Positions 18,501 through 25,315 of a DNA stretch of 64,000 bases are shown in pieces. The position numbers were made by a program, and so were the translations under genes. Positions within the stretch are counted from its first letter, which is position 1. Each line of letters starts with the position of its first letter. The notes beneath the pieces were generated by a model that did no database searches, was not told the origin of the DNA, and saw only the letters and a list, made by a program, of their open reading frames with translations. Source of the DNA: Crocinitomix sp. (GTDB lineage Bacteria; Bacteroidota; Bacteroidia; Flavobacteriales_D; Crocinitomicaceae); the NCBI GenBank assembly GCA_013138735.1, contig WTCE01000089.1, forward strand, positions 1-64,000, given 5' to 3'.

Positions 18501-19985
18501 GATGGTGAGGAAGAGGGCAAAGACGGTGAAAAGGAAAAGAAAAAACGTGAAGGAGTTCATCCGATTGTAAAAACAACGGGTCGTTTAATCATGTCTTTTA
18601 GAAACCTATCTTTCTCTTATGCAGAAACGGACGGAATAATGCTTCCGGGCATGGCTGGTGATATAAGTCTTTTTGGTATGGATAATTTCAGCCAACCGGG
18701 ATTTGGCTTTGTATCAGGACAGCAAAACAGAGATTTATTAGGCCGGCCGACAAACGCTTGGGGTGATTATGATTCATTTGCGCCATTTGCCGCGAGTAAT
18801 GATTGGTTAGTAGATAATTCGAGTTTAAATATCTTACACACGAATTCGCATACACAATCAATGAATGCACGTGCTACGTTTGAGCCGTTTAAGGATTTGC
18901 GAATTAATGTAACGATTGATCGTAAGTTGACGGATAATGAGAACAGTTATTATCGCTTTAATGACACGCTACCTCCAGTACCTGGATATGAAGGTGATTG
19001 GGAATATCAAAACAGAATTAATAGTGGTTCTATTAGTTTCACAACAATTACGTGGAAAACAGCCTTCCAAAAATTAGATTCAACTTATGTTTCGGAGACG
19101 TTTCAAGAATTAAGGGGATATCGTCAAACAGTTTCAGCTCAATTAGGAGAAGAAAGTGGAACATCACTAGGCGAAGACGGTTACTATGCAGGTTTTGGTG
19201 AAAACCAACAAGATGTATTAATAGGATCATTCTTGGCGGCCTATACAGGGCAGGGAACAGGAACTAAATTCTTTGATGTATTCAAAGCGATTCCACTACC
19301 AAATTGGGACATTAGATATGACGGTTTAGCTAAAATGGACTTTATGAAAGACTATGTTAGAAATTTCTCTCTAACTCATGCTTATCGCTCTAATATTTCA
19401 CTTTCGAACTATCAAACTAACTTGGCAGCGTTTGATCAATTTGGCAATCAGCAATTGGATGCGTCCAATAACTTGATACCTGGCAAACAAATTCAGAGTG
19501 TAACCATTACTGAGCAATTTGCTCCGTTCATAGGGGTAGATGCAACTTGGATAGTCGGTGAAAACGGTTTAATTACCAAGTTTGAGTATAAACGAGATCG
19601 CTCATTAGCATTAAGTGTTACCAACCTTCAAATTACCGAAATGCGTGGTAGAGAATGGGTGATTGGAACAGGGTATAAATTCTCGGGAGTTAAATTACCA
19701 TTCCAAGTATTTGGTAAAACGCCTGAGAGTGATTTAAACATTCGATTTGATTTATCGATTAGAAGCAATATTGCATTGAACAGAAATATTATTGAAGACA
19801 GTGAACAAATTACTTCTGGTCAAGACATGTACTCGATTAAATCAAGAGTAGATTACAATATTGGGCCTAATCTGAATATAGCGCTTTACTTTGACCGTGT
19901 CGTCAACAAGCCGCAACTATCTACAGCCTTTAATACTGCTAACACAAGCGCAGGATTGGCTCTAAGATTTAACTTAGCACAATAA
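12585..19985 (+). CDS. sprA: T9SS outer-membrane translocon protein SprA (SOV)
   Basis: A 2466-residue protein with a signal peptide, the length and character of SprA, the giant beta-barrel that forms the type IX secretion channel and is needed for gliding-adhesin export. Recognisable pieces include the N-terminal region with PLKVGGEAFDVIFGGDEINI and QGSAELSFGVNVSRYDNP, repeated IRPQG/TISQNTEATFNFQNQ motifs, and the long beta-strand-rich body ending in a run of barrel strands and ALRFNLAQ. Residues about 1946-1990 form a Gly/Arg- then Lys/Glu/Asp-rich low-complexity insertion (18421-18552). The ATG at 12585 begins a good signal sequence, and AATATTTG just upstream is a near match to a -7 element. 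It ends 10 bases before the acetyltransferase gene. Confidence 0.96.
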   Translation: MKRSFLILFTLSCALNLLANSENIGDGVLTYEIATDSPKVDMPFPIYDYQDYTDRRNSMIDLKDPANLNTDIVYNPETGTYEIVQKIGNQYYRYPTSMTQAEYIEYQRKKAEKEVWLEKVDATNDNARGVIPPLKVGGEAFDVIFGGDEINIRPQGSAELSFGVNVSRYDNPALPERQRRVATFDFQQQIQLNMVGQIGDKLKLTISQNTEATFNFQNQVKIEYTGYEDEIIQKIQAGNVSLPLNTTLIQGSQSLFGIRTDLKFGALTVQTILSQQKGKRQEINVAGGAQVQDYEVRVDNYEANKHYFLNYYHREHYDEAMQTMPIVNSPINVTKIEVWVTNRINRVEDTRNVIAFTDLGEGDVENLQGGPTTIGDDLPRNGANNLYAELKSNPAIRGFSTAVSALSVIGGSPGPFAQSVHYEKVENSRRLSEQEYTYNAQLGFVSLKSPLNQDEVLGVAYQYTVNGRTFQVGEFSTDVPVEEGSKSALILKLLKPTIINPKNKTWDLMMKNVYSIGAYQVSPGDFTFDVWYNNPLTSVNVNYLPYAGVDDILLMQQLDLDRLNLNQDLYSDGRFDFVAIRYEGNRAINGGTVDPRTGRVYFTTIEPFGQTLRGKLEGVSEPLAPIQIDGIVFDELYDSTKTAAQQIPSKNRYSIKGSYKSSVSSEISLNSLNIPEGSVTVTAGGAKLQEGVDYTVDYNLGRVKILNQGILESQTPIKVQLESNSLFGFQSKSLVGAHFNYEINKDFNIGATIMNLTEKPLTQKVNIGDEPISNSVVGTDISYRTDAPFLTKLVDFLPIISTKEKSTITAYGEFAYLIPGTQRAISKEGISYIDGFEGSQSAIDIKQFQTWRLASIPQGQTDLFPEASIKTGTAAGFNRSHLSWYQVDPSTFYQNSSTTPDHIKDNAAILENSQQHQLEQNDLFPQSNPPQGTLNNIPVLDLAYYPQERGPYNYDTSNTNVLTDGSFSNPEDRWAGIMRALTTTNFETANVQFIQFWLLDPFNDDATDSGAVNLSGGDLYFNLGNISEDVLPDSRKSFENGLPTGPTVADPSDFDTTAWSVVSNEQVIVNAFDNNSSSRIYQDVGLDGFSDAGEVSYFTKFIDWVGSSTMTGDAKGKLLNDPSSDNYNYYRDDDSDAALHDIVRRYKYYNGTEGNSATPDVSNTLNADGYPTRGTQTPDIEDLNQDNNLSESESYFQYRVSLRPSDLQVGQNFVTNKQEVVINDVTGKKEDWYQFKIPIENPESIINGISDFRSIRFMRMFMNNFDHEVVLRFAKLELIRGEWRKYLFNLNEPGEVIQDDPNSTEFNLAAVNLEENEGKFPVAYVIPPGIIREQDNGSINLRQLNEQALSMEICGLKDGEARASYKNVQFDVRSYKKLKMFVHGEQQYRTGWATDDLKDDQLTVFIRLGTDFEDNYYEFEMPLKVTDYDPVTGLASTATGAADLIWPEANNMEIVFDSLLNLKIRRNDTNIPTTIEYIQNLLPDEFGVVRRIKVKGNPNLQGMKTIMIGVRNPGKDTGHPWQLNEDGMDKCAEVWVNELRLTDFDQKGGWASTARVNVQMADFASVNLSGNYSTPGWGSIEKKVSERQRDTQMGFDVSSNMELGQFFGRKMNLQIPFYIGYSASIIEPEFDLLAPDIRLKSYSDEERKEKARFSRDAVIRRSYNFTNVRRERTAGKEIHFWDIENWSASYSYNEIELRDINTDHDITKTYRGGLTYNYSKKPLHIEPFKKSKFLKKSKWFGLIKDFNFYIGPKSVGFNTELSRLYNERENRNALDTNFQFKPTYLKNFNWTRNYDLKYDISKNIKFSFSASNRSIILEPEGIIDGNVSADQNLETYNNYQLFKTSIRSALEPFDGDDVKFGGFALNYGHNYDISYKIPFDKLPLTNWITANVKMRSSYDWMRAPLSLPELGNTVQNARNFTVNGQVNMVTLYNKVGLLRKINNDGKGGRGGRGAAPQQNGADKGKDKEKDKKDGEEEGKDGEKEKKKREGVHPIVKTTGRLIMSFRNLSFSYAETDGIMLPGMAGDISLFGMDNFSQPGFGFVSGQQNRDLLGRPTNAWGDYDSFAPFAASNDWLVDNSSLNILHTNSHTQSMNARATFEPFKDLRINVTIDRKLTDNENSYYRFNDTLPPVPGYEGDWEYQNRINSGSISFTTITWKTAFQKLDSTYVSETFQELRGYRQTVSAQLGEESGTSLGEDGYYAGFGENQQDVLIGSFLAAYTGQGTGTKFFDVFKAIPLPNWDIRYDGLAKMDFMKDYVRNFSLTHAYRSNISLSNYQTNLAAFDQFGNQQLDASNNLIPGKQIQSVTITEQFAPFIGVDATWIVGENGLITKFEYKRDRSLALSVTNLQITEMRGREWVIGTGYKFSGVKLPFQVFGKTPESDLNIRFDLSIRSNIALNRNIIEDSEQITSGQDMYSIKSRVDYNIGPNLNIALYFDRVVNKPQLSTAFNTANTSAGLALRFNLAQ

Positions 19986-19995
19986 GTTTATTCAA

Positions 19996-20460
19996 ATGAA
20001 AAATACTAGCATCCATATTCGTAAGGCGAAAGCTTCGGATATGGATGCTGTTTTTAACCTCATAAAAGAGCTGGCAGTTTATGAAAAGGCTGCAAATCAA
20101 GTCACAAATTCTGTAGAAAATTTAATTGAGGATGGTTTTGGTACTAACCCCGTCTTTAACTGTATCGTTGCAGAAGTGGATCAAAAAGTAATTGGTTTTG
20201 CATTATACTACTCGAGTTATTCAACTTGGACAGGGCGCTGTCTTTATTTAGAAGATTTTTTGGTGACTGAAACTTGGCGGCGCAAAGGTGTTGGTAAATT
20301 ATTATTTGATCAGGTTTATCAAATTGCGAAAGAAACAAAAGCAAAGCGTTTTGAATGGCAAGTATTGGATTGGAATGAGCCTGCGATAAATTTCTATAAA
20401 AAATATCAAGCTAATTTGGATGAAACTTGGGTGAACTGTAGATTAATGCTCGCGCCCTAA
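19996..20460 (+). CDS. GNAT-family N-acetyltransferase (diamine acetyltransferase-like)
   Basis: A 154-residue cytoplasmic acetyltransferase. The acetyl-CoA binding signature RRKGVGKLLF lies near residues 94-103, followed by the WQVLDWNEPAINFYKK segment typical of spermidine/spermine and thialysine N-acetyltransferase-like members. The likely substrate is a primary amine, but the sequence does not settle it. It starts 10 bases after sprA, so it may be read through from sprA. Its last 18 bases overlap the 3' end of the convergent prenyl synthase gene. Confidence 0.85.
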   Translation: MKNTSIHIRKAKASDMDAVFNLIKELAVYEKAANQVTNSVENLIEDGFGTNPVFNCIVAEVDQKVIGFALYYSSYSTWTGRCLYLEDFLVTETWRRKGVGKLLFDQVYQIAKETKAKRFEWQVLDWNEPAINFYKKYQANLDETWVNCRLMLAP

Positions 20461-21414
20461 CAAAAATGTAGCGAGCTCGCGCAAAGGAAGCTTCTTTTCG
20501 TCTGAAACGGCAATATGTGCCAAATTATCCATGGCTTTATGGTGGTATTCATTCATTTTATCGGTCGCTTTAGCTTTGATATCTAGCGCAGCGTAAATGG
20601 CCTTTGTTTGCTTAATCTTAAGCGCTGAATCTTTCTCAGAAACTAATCCCTTTATTTCTTTCAGTTGCGCTTCATCAGCAGCCTCTATTGCCTTTAAAAG
20701 TAAGAAGGTTTTTTTATTGGCAATAATGTCTCCACCCACTTGTTTGCCAAACTTATTTTGGTCGGCATATACATCTAAAATATCATCCTGAATTTGAAAG
20801 GCTACACCAAGGTTTACACCAAATTCATAAATATCGTTGGCATCAGAATTAGAAGCACCTGCTACTATAGCTCCCATTTTTAAACTACAACCTAATAAAA
20901 CGGCCGTCTTATAAGCAATCATTTTAATATAGGCGTCAATTTCAACCATTTCCATGGTTTCAAAATCCATATCCCATTGCTGCCCTTCGCAAACTTCACT
21001 GGCTGTTTGATTGAAGACGGGTAAAAGTTTTGCTAATTGTTCTGCTGGGTGATTGGCCAGTGCTTTATAAGCTTCAATAAGTAAAGCATCTCCACTTAAG
21101 ATCCCAATATTTTCGCTCCATTTTGTGTGCACTGTTTCTTTCCCTCTTCTCAAAGGCGCTTCATCCATAATGTCATCATGAATAAGCGTGAAATTATGAA
21201 ATAGTTCAACTGTTAAGGCCGCTTGCTTTGCTGATTGGAAAGGTGTGCCAAATAATTCGGCGCTCATTAATGCCAATACAGGGCGCATTCTTTTGCCACC
21301 TAAATCTAAAAAATATGAAATGGGCTCGTAAAGGTTATTCGGCGATTCAGGTAAATGATAAGCTGCGATAGCTGTTTCAACAAAGTCCTGATAAATAGAC
21401 AAGGATTTCATCAT
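20443..21414 (-). CDS. Polyprenyl (farnesyl/geranylgeranyl-type) diphosphate synthase
   Basis: A 323-residue trans-isoprenyl diphosphate synthase. GGKRMRP is at 39-45, the first Asp-rich motif DDIMD at 80-84 and the second QDDILD near residue 212. The enzyme condenses isopentenyl diphosphate with allylic diphosphates; the chain length cannot be read with confidence. Two ATGs stand in tandem at the start and either may be used. It follows the MMPL transporter gene by 10 bases, so the two form an operon. A second, distinct synthase lies at 46939-47916. Confidence 0.9.
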   Translation of the reverse strand: MMKSLSIYQDFVETAIAAYHLPESPNNLYEPISYFLDLGGKRMRPVLALMSAELFGTPFQSAKQAALTVELFHNFTLIHDDIMDEAPLRRGKETVHTKWSENIGILSGDALLIEAYKALANHPAEQLAKLLPVFNQTASEVCEGQQWDMDFETMEMVEIDAYIKMIAYKTAVLLGCSLKMGAIVAGASNSDANDIYEFGVNLGVAFQIQDDILDVYADQNKFGKQVGGDIIANKKTFLLLKAIEAADEAQLKEIKGLVSEKDSALKIKQTKAIYAALDIKAKATDKMNEYHHKAMDNLAHIAVSDEKKLPLRELATFLLGREH

Positions 21415-21424
21415 GACTCAAAAA

Positions 21425-24070
21425 CTATTCTTGAAAAGTGTTTTTCGTTGGATTAGGCCCCCCGGGTTCAATCTCTAAATCTTCTAGTTCAATATCCTCT
21501 TCTTCATCATAAAGTTGGAAGAGTGGTTCTGCCAAAGCCTTATTACTGATTTTTTTCTCCATCCACAAAAGTAAACTTGGTAAAATCAATAGATTGGCAA
21601 ACATGGCGACTAATAACGTAAGTGATACGAGTACTCCCAACGCCTTTGTTCCGCCAAACTGGGAGAAAGCAAACATTAAGAAACCGAAGAATAATACGAT
21701 TGACGTATAAATCATACTGGTTCCAGTTTCGCGTAAAGCGGAAAGAATACATCTTCTTAAATCGTGTTCATACAATTTAAGTTCTTGACGGAATTTGGCT
21801 AAAAAGTGAATTGTATCATCCACCGATATCCCAAATGCAATACTAAATACTAAGAGTGTTGAAGGTTTAATAGGAATTCCAGCAAAGCCCATAACTCCTG
21901 CCGTAAATAATAAAGGCACAAAATTCGGCACTAATGAAACGAGCACCATTCGCCAAGAGCGGAATAAGATGGACATTAAAATCCCGATCATTACAATCGC
22001 AATGCTCAATGAGATCAATAAGTTAATTACTAGGTATTGTGTTCCGTTGGATGCTACAACTGAAGTTCCTGTAAAGGTGACTTTCCACTCGTTAATATCA
22101 ATTGCTTTAAATAAACTATCGTTAAAACCAACTTCATTATGGTAAGACGCAAAAGAGATTTCATCCATTTCGGCCATTAGGGCTGTGTTTTCACCAAGAT
22201 ACATGGCCTTTATTTCTCTAAACACTACCGGATCTGCCTCATATAATGCTGTTAAGCTTGCATTCTTTTCTTCGCCTTCTTGCTCAATTATAATAGGATA
22301 CAAACTGTCAGTCACCGCTTTATAAGGATTTATAATTCGTTCAAATCCTGGACGGATGCTATCAATTAATTCTTGAATATCATAAGAGCCTAAATCTTGA
22401 ATTTGAGCTGTTATTCTCGTGAGCATTAGGGTACTATCAATGAATCCATTCGTTCCAGAAGCATCATCAGCCGTATTTTCAATGTACGGCAACATTTTTC
22501 TTAATTTTACATCAGATGGAATCTCATATTTTTTCGAATTACTACCATCACCACTAAAAGCCATGTTAGCAACCTTAATCGCATCCGTAATAGAAAGCGA
22601 TTTAGAAAACTTATCAAATGATTCTAGATAGCGCTGTGCCGAGTCAATTTCTTCAAAACGGTTAACAAACGTGTTTTTTCGTTTGGTATCTAAAAGAATA
22701 TCGAATGGTATCGCTCCACCAAAATTGTCCTGAATAAAGTTCAAGTCATTTGTGATCGGATCATCTTGTGGTAAATCGCCAGTAATGTTCCCAGTAGCTT
22801 TAATTTGCAAGGCTCCAATTAAAGCAATAATCACTACAACCCCAGAACCAATAAACACCCATTTACGTTTATGCAGTGTAAGTGTCTCTAATTTATCAAC
22901 AGTATAATGCAACCACTGTTTTTCCAAGTGTTTTAAATGTTTGCTTTTCGGAATTTTAGAATAACTCAATACAATTGGTAGAATCGTAATTGATAAAACA
23001 AAAACGAAAAGAATATTAATTGAAGCAATCATTCCGAATTCGGATAGTCGCTCTGAATTAGTAAAAATAAAGGTTGAAAAACCGAGTGCGGTTGTTAAGT
23101 TCGTTAAAAAGGTAGCGTTCCCAATTTTTTGAATCACACGTGATAGTGCCTTGGCTTTGTTTCCGTGATTTTTAATTTCTTGATGAAATTTATTGATTAA
23201 GAAAATACAGTTCGGAATACTAATAACAATAATTAGTGGTGGAATAAGAACCATCAAGATTGAAAGCTGATAATCCAATGCACCAATACTTCCCAAAGAC
23301 CAAATTACACCAGCAAAAACTACCGTGTTTGCTATTAGTACAATTTTAATTGATCGAAAGAAAATAAACAATAACAAGGACGTGACACCAATTGATAAAC
23401 CGATAAATAAACCTAACTCGGCTTTTAGTTTAGCGCCAACCGCCACGCGAATATGCGGCATTCCAGAAACTCTAATTGGACCTAAAATATCAGTGTAGTC
23501 CACACAAATAGCCTCAACATCAAAAAGAACGTTTGCCTTTTTCATGTCACTCATGATGGATTCATTAATGAAAACCATCATCAACGAGGCATTTGTCTCT
23601 TCGTTGTATAAAATACCGTTGTAAAGAGGGTTGTTTCGAATGATTTTATTTAAGCTGTCTATTTCAACCTGAGTCTCTGGTCGGTTTTTAATAACAGCTT
23701 CAAAGTAAAAGTTTTCTTCTTCAGAATTTTTAGTCAGTTGATAAATATGAGCCTCAGATAGAATTGAGTCCACGGCAGGAAAAGCATTAACGCGTTCTCC
23801 AAAATCATACCAGGCTTGAAATTTTTCTTTTTCGTATAGATTCTCCGTTTCAATGGCAAAAATCAATAAAGATTCACTGCCACCAAAAGAACTTTTCAAG
23901 AGTTCGTAATCCTTCTTAGGTTGAGAATCCTTCGGTAACATAGTACCGTAGGTATTGTCAATTTTAATATTTGTAACAGCAAAGTATCCCAAAAAAATAG
24001 TAACCCCCAATATCATGGAGAGAATCAATATTCTATTTCGAAGGATAAATTGCGAAAGTTTAAACCACAT
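21425..24070 (-). CDS. MMPL/RND-family transporter
   Basis: An 881-residue inner-membrane protein with the duplicated RND layout. Each half starts with one membrane helix (residues 13-32 and about 408-426), then a large periplasmic loop, then five helices (about 215-370 and 690-850). Halves of this kind resemble the sterol-sensing/MMPL type that exports lipids or hydrophobic molecules by proton motive force. The C-terminal tail is acidic and cytoplasmic. No membrane-fusion or TolC partner is adjacent, which fits the MMPL rather than the tripartite efflux type. It is co-transcribed with the downstream prenyl synthase; a lipid cargo is inference. Confidence 0.88.
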   Translation of the reverse strand: MWFKLSQFILRNRILILSMILGVTIFLGYFAVTNIKIDNTYGTMLPKDSQPKKDYELLKSSFGGSESLLIFAIETENLYEKEKFQAWYDFGERVNAFPAVDSILSEAHIYQLTKNSEEENFYFEAVIKNRPETQVEIDSLNKIIRNNPLYNGILYNEETNASLMMVFINESIMSDMKKANVLFDVEAICVDYTDILGPIRVSGMPHIRVAVGAKLKAELGLFIGLSIGVTSLLLFIFFRSIKIVLIANTVVFAGVIWSLGSIGALDYQLSILMVLIPPLIIVISIPNCIFLINKFHQEIKNHGNKAKALSRVIQKIGNATFLTNLTTALGFSTFIFTNSERLSEFGMIASINILFVFVLSITILPIVLSYSKIPKSKHLKHLEKQWLHYTVDKLETLTLHKRKWVFIGSGVVVIIALIGALQIKATGNITGDLPQDDPITNDLNFIQDNFGGAIPFDILLDTKRKNTFVNRFEEIDSAQRYLESFDKFSKSLSITDAIKVANMAFSGDGSNSKKYEIPSDVKLRKMLPYIENTADDASGTNGFIDSTLMLTRITAQIQDLGSYDIQELIDSIRPGFERIINPYKAVTDSLYPIIIEQEGEEKNASLTALYEADPVVFREIKAMYLGENTALMAEMDEISFASYHNEVGFNDSLFKAIDINEWKVTFTGTSVVASNGTQYLVINLLISLSIAIVMIGILMSILFRSWRMVLVSLVPNFVPLLFTAGVMGFAGIPIKPSTLLVFSIAFGISVDDTIHFLAKFRQELKLYEHDLRRCILSALRETGTSMIYTSIVLFFGFLMFAFSQFGGTKALGVLVSLTLLVAMFANLLILPSLLLWMEKKISNKALAEPLFQLYDEEEDIELEDLEIEPGGPNPTKNTFQE

Positions 24071-24092
24071 TCAATCAAAAATTAAACAGGCA

Positions 24093-24100
24093 CAAATGTA
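24093..24100 (-). promoter_or_regulatory. -7 element for the MMPL transporter operon
   Basis: On the minus strand this reads TACATTTG, an exact TAnnTTTG match, 22 bases upstream of the start codon. No good -33 element is seen. Confidence 0.5.
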
Positions 24101-24245
24101 GTGAATCGAATTGTAAAAGGGGGGCTTTGAACGATAATTGTGTCAAAATATCCGTTTAAGTACAAAAGCTTAATTTTCCGAAAATTTTAGAAGCCAAATT
24201 GTTGTCTTAATTTAGATCGAAATTATTGCGTTTTATGGGGTGAGC

Positions 24246-25097
24246 TTAGAATGAAATATACTCTTCAGGATTTAATAAATATCCTTTTTTCCACAGTTCA
24301 AAATGTAAGTGTGGCCCTGTTGTGTTTTCGCCAGAATTACCTACAATAGCAATTGGGTCGCCAGTTTCAACTTGTTCACCTCTTTGTTTTAAAATGGCAG
24401 AGCAATGTTTGTAAACCGAAATTAAATCTCCTTTGTGCTGCACAACAACAACCTTTCCTTCAGATTGAATCCAGCCGGTTAAAATAATTGTCCCTTCTAA
24501 GCAAGATTTTATGGGTTCATCTTTTAAAGTTACAATGTCAACACCAAAATGACCTTCATTTTCATTAAAAGAACGAGAGACCAAACCATTAACAGGGGCA
24601 AAAAAGAAATCATACGATTCACTTTCGGCATAGCGTGATTTGTTCGACTCTGCATTTTCTACCTTTTTACGTAACATTGAATCTTCAACGCTTTTAGTAA
24701 AATCAGGCTGATAATTTTCTAAATCTAGCTCCCGATTTTGAGTTGTGCTATCTACAAAATCCTCTTCCGATAAAATAGTCTTCAAATTATTTAAAAGAAA
24801 TTGGTTCGATTCGGTGGCTTGGTATAAAGAATCGATTAATTCACCTTGGCGCTCAATTTCTTGTTCGTCGCCAAAACTATTGTCACTTACAAAAAGGGAA
24901 TTTAATGGTGTATATTTTACGAGTACTAAACTTAGAACGAGCACAACCAACGTATATAAGCCTAGCAAAGAAATCAAATTGAAAGAGGAAACTCTTAAAC
25001 TCCATTTTTCATGATAATTGCTATCATTAATAAACGTCAATTTATGTTTTTCCCGCGAACGTCTGAAATAATTCTTTATTTTTTCTAAAAAACTCAC
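24246..25097 (-). CDS. M23-family (LytM) membrane-anchored peptidase
   Basis: A 283-residue protein with a basic cytoplasmic N-terminus, one membrane helix (about 40-62), a periplasmic linker with coiled-coil character (about 75-155), and a C-terminal M23 domain (about 165-283). The zinc site looks complete: H183 and D187 in HFGVD, and H263/H265 in PHLHFE, with H231 in YKHC. It is therefore likely an active peptidoglycan endopeptidase rather than a degenerate activator such as EnvC. It has its own upstream region. Confidence 0.9.
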   Translation of the reverse strand: MSFLEKIKNYFRRSREKHKLTFINDSNYHEKWSLRVSSFNLISLLGLYTLVVLVLSLVLVKYTPLNSLFVSDNSFGDEQEIERQGELIDSLYQATESNQFLLNNLKTILSEEDFVDSTTQNRELDLENYQPDFTKSVEDSMLRKKVENAESNKSRYAESESYDFFFAPVNGLVSRSFNENEGHFGVDIVTLKDEPIKSCLEGTIILTGWIQSEGKVVVVQHKGDLISVYKHCSAILKQRGEQVETGDPIAIVGNSGENTTGPHLHFELWKKGYLLNPEEYISF

Positions 25098-25107
25098 TAT
25101 CTATTTA

Positions 25108-25115
25108 CAAATGTA
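25108..25115 (-). promoter_or_regulatory. -7 element for the M23 peptidase gene
   Basis: The minus strand reads TACATTTG, an exact TAnnTTTG match, 10 bases upstream of the start codon. Confidence 0.45.
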
Positions 25116-25254
25116 AAGGTATAAAATGGCAAAATCGTCTCTTTTAAGCGTCAAAATTTCATTTAAATCAATGAAACGCACACTTGGCTCGTTTTTTGAT
25201 CTAAGTTAACAACTAATTCATACTTGTAAACGTTATATGTATGAGGATTTTAAT

Positions 25255-25262
25255 TAACTTTG
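25255..25262 (+). promoter_or_regulatory. -7 element for the choice-of-anchor L protein
   Basis: TAACTTTG fits TAnnTTTG, 53 bases before the TTG start at 25316. The -33 position reads TTA, a partial match. Confidence 0.45.
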
Positions 25263-25315
25263 AGTAGGGGACAACCCACTTTTAACCGTTTTAATAAAAA
25301 CAACAAATAAATACT

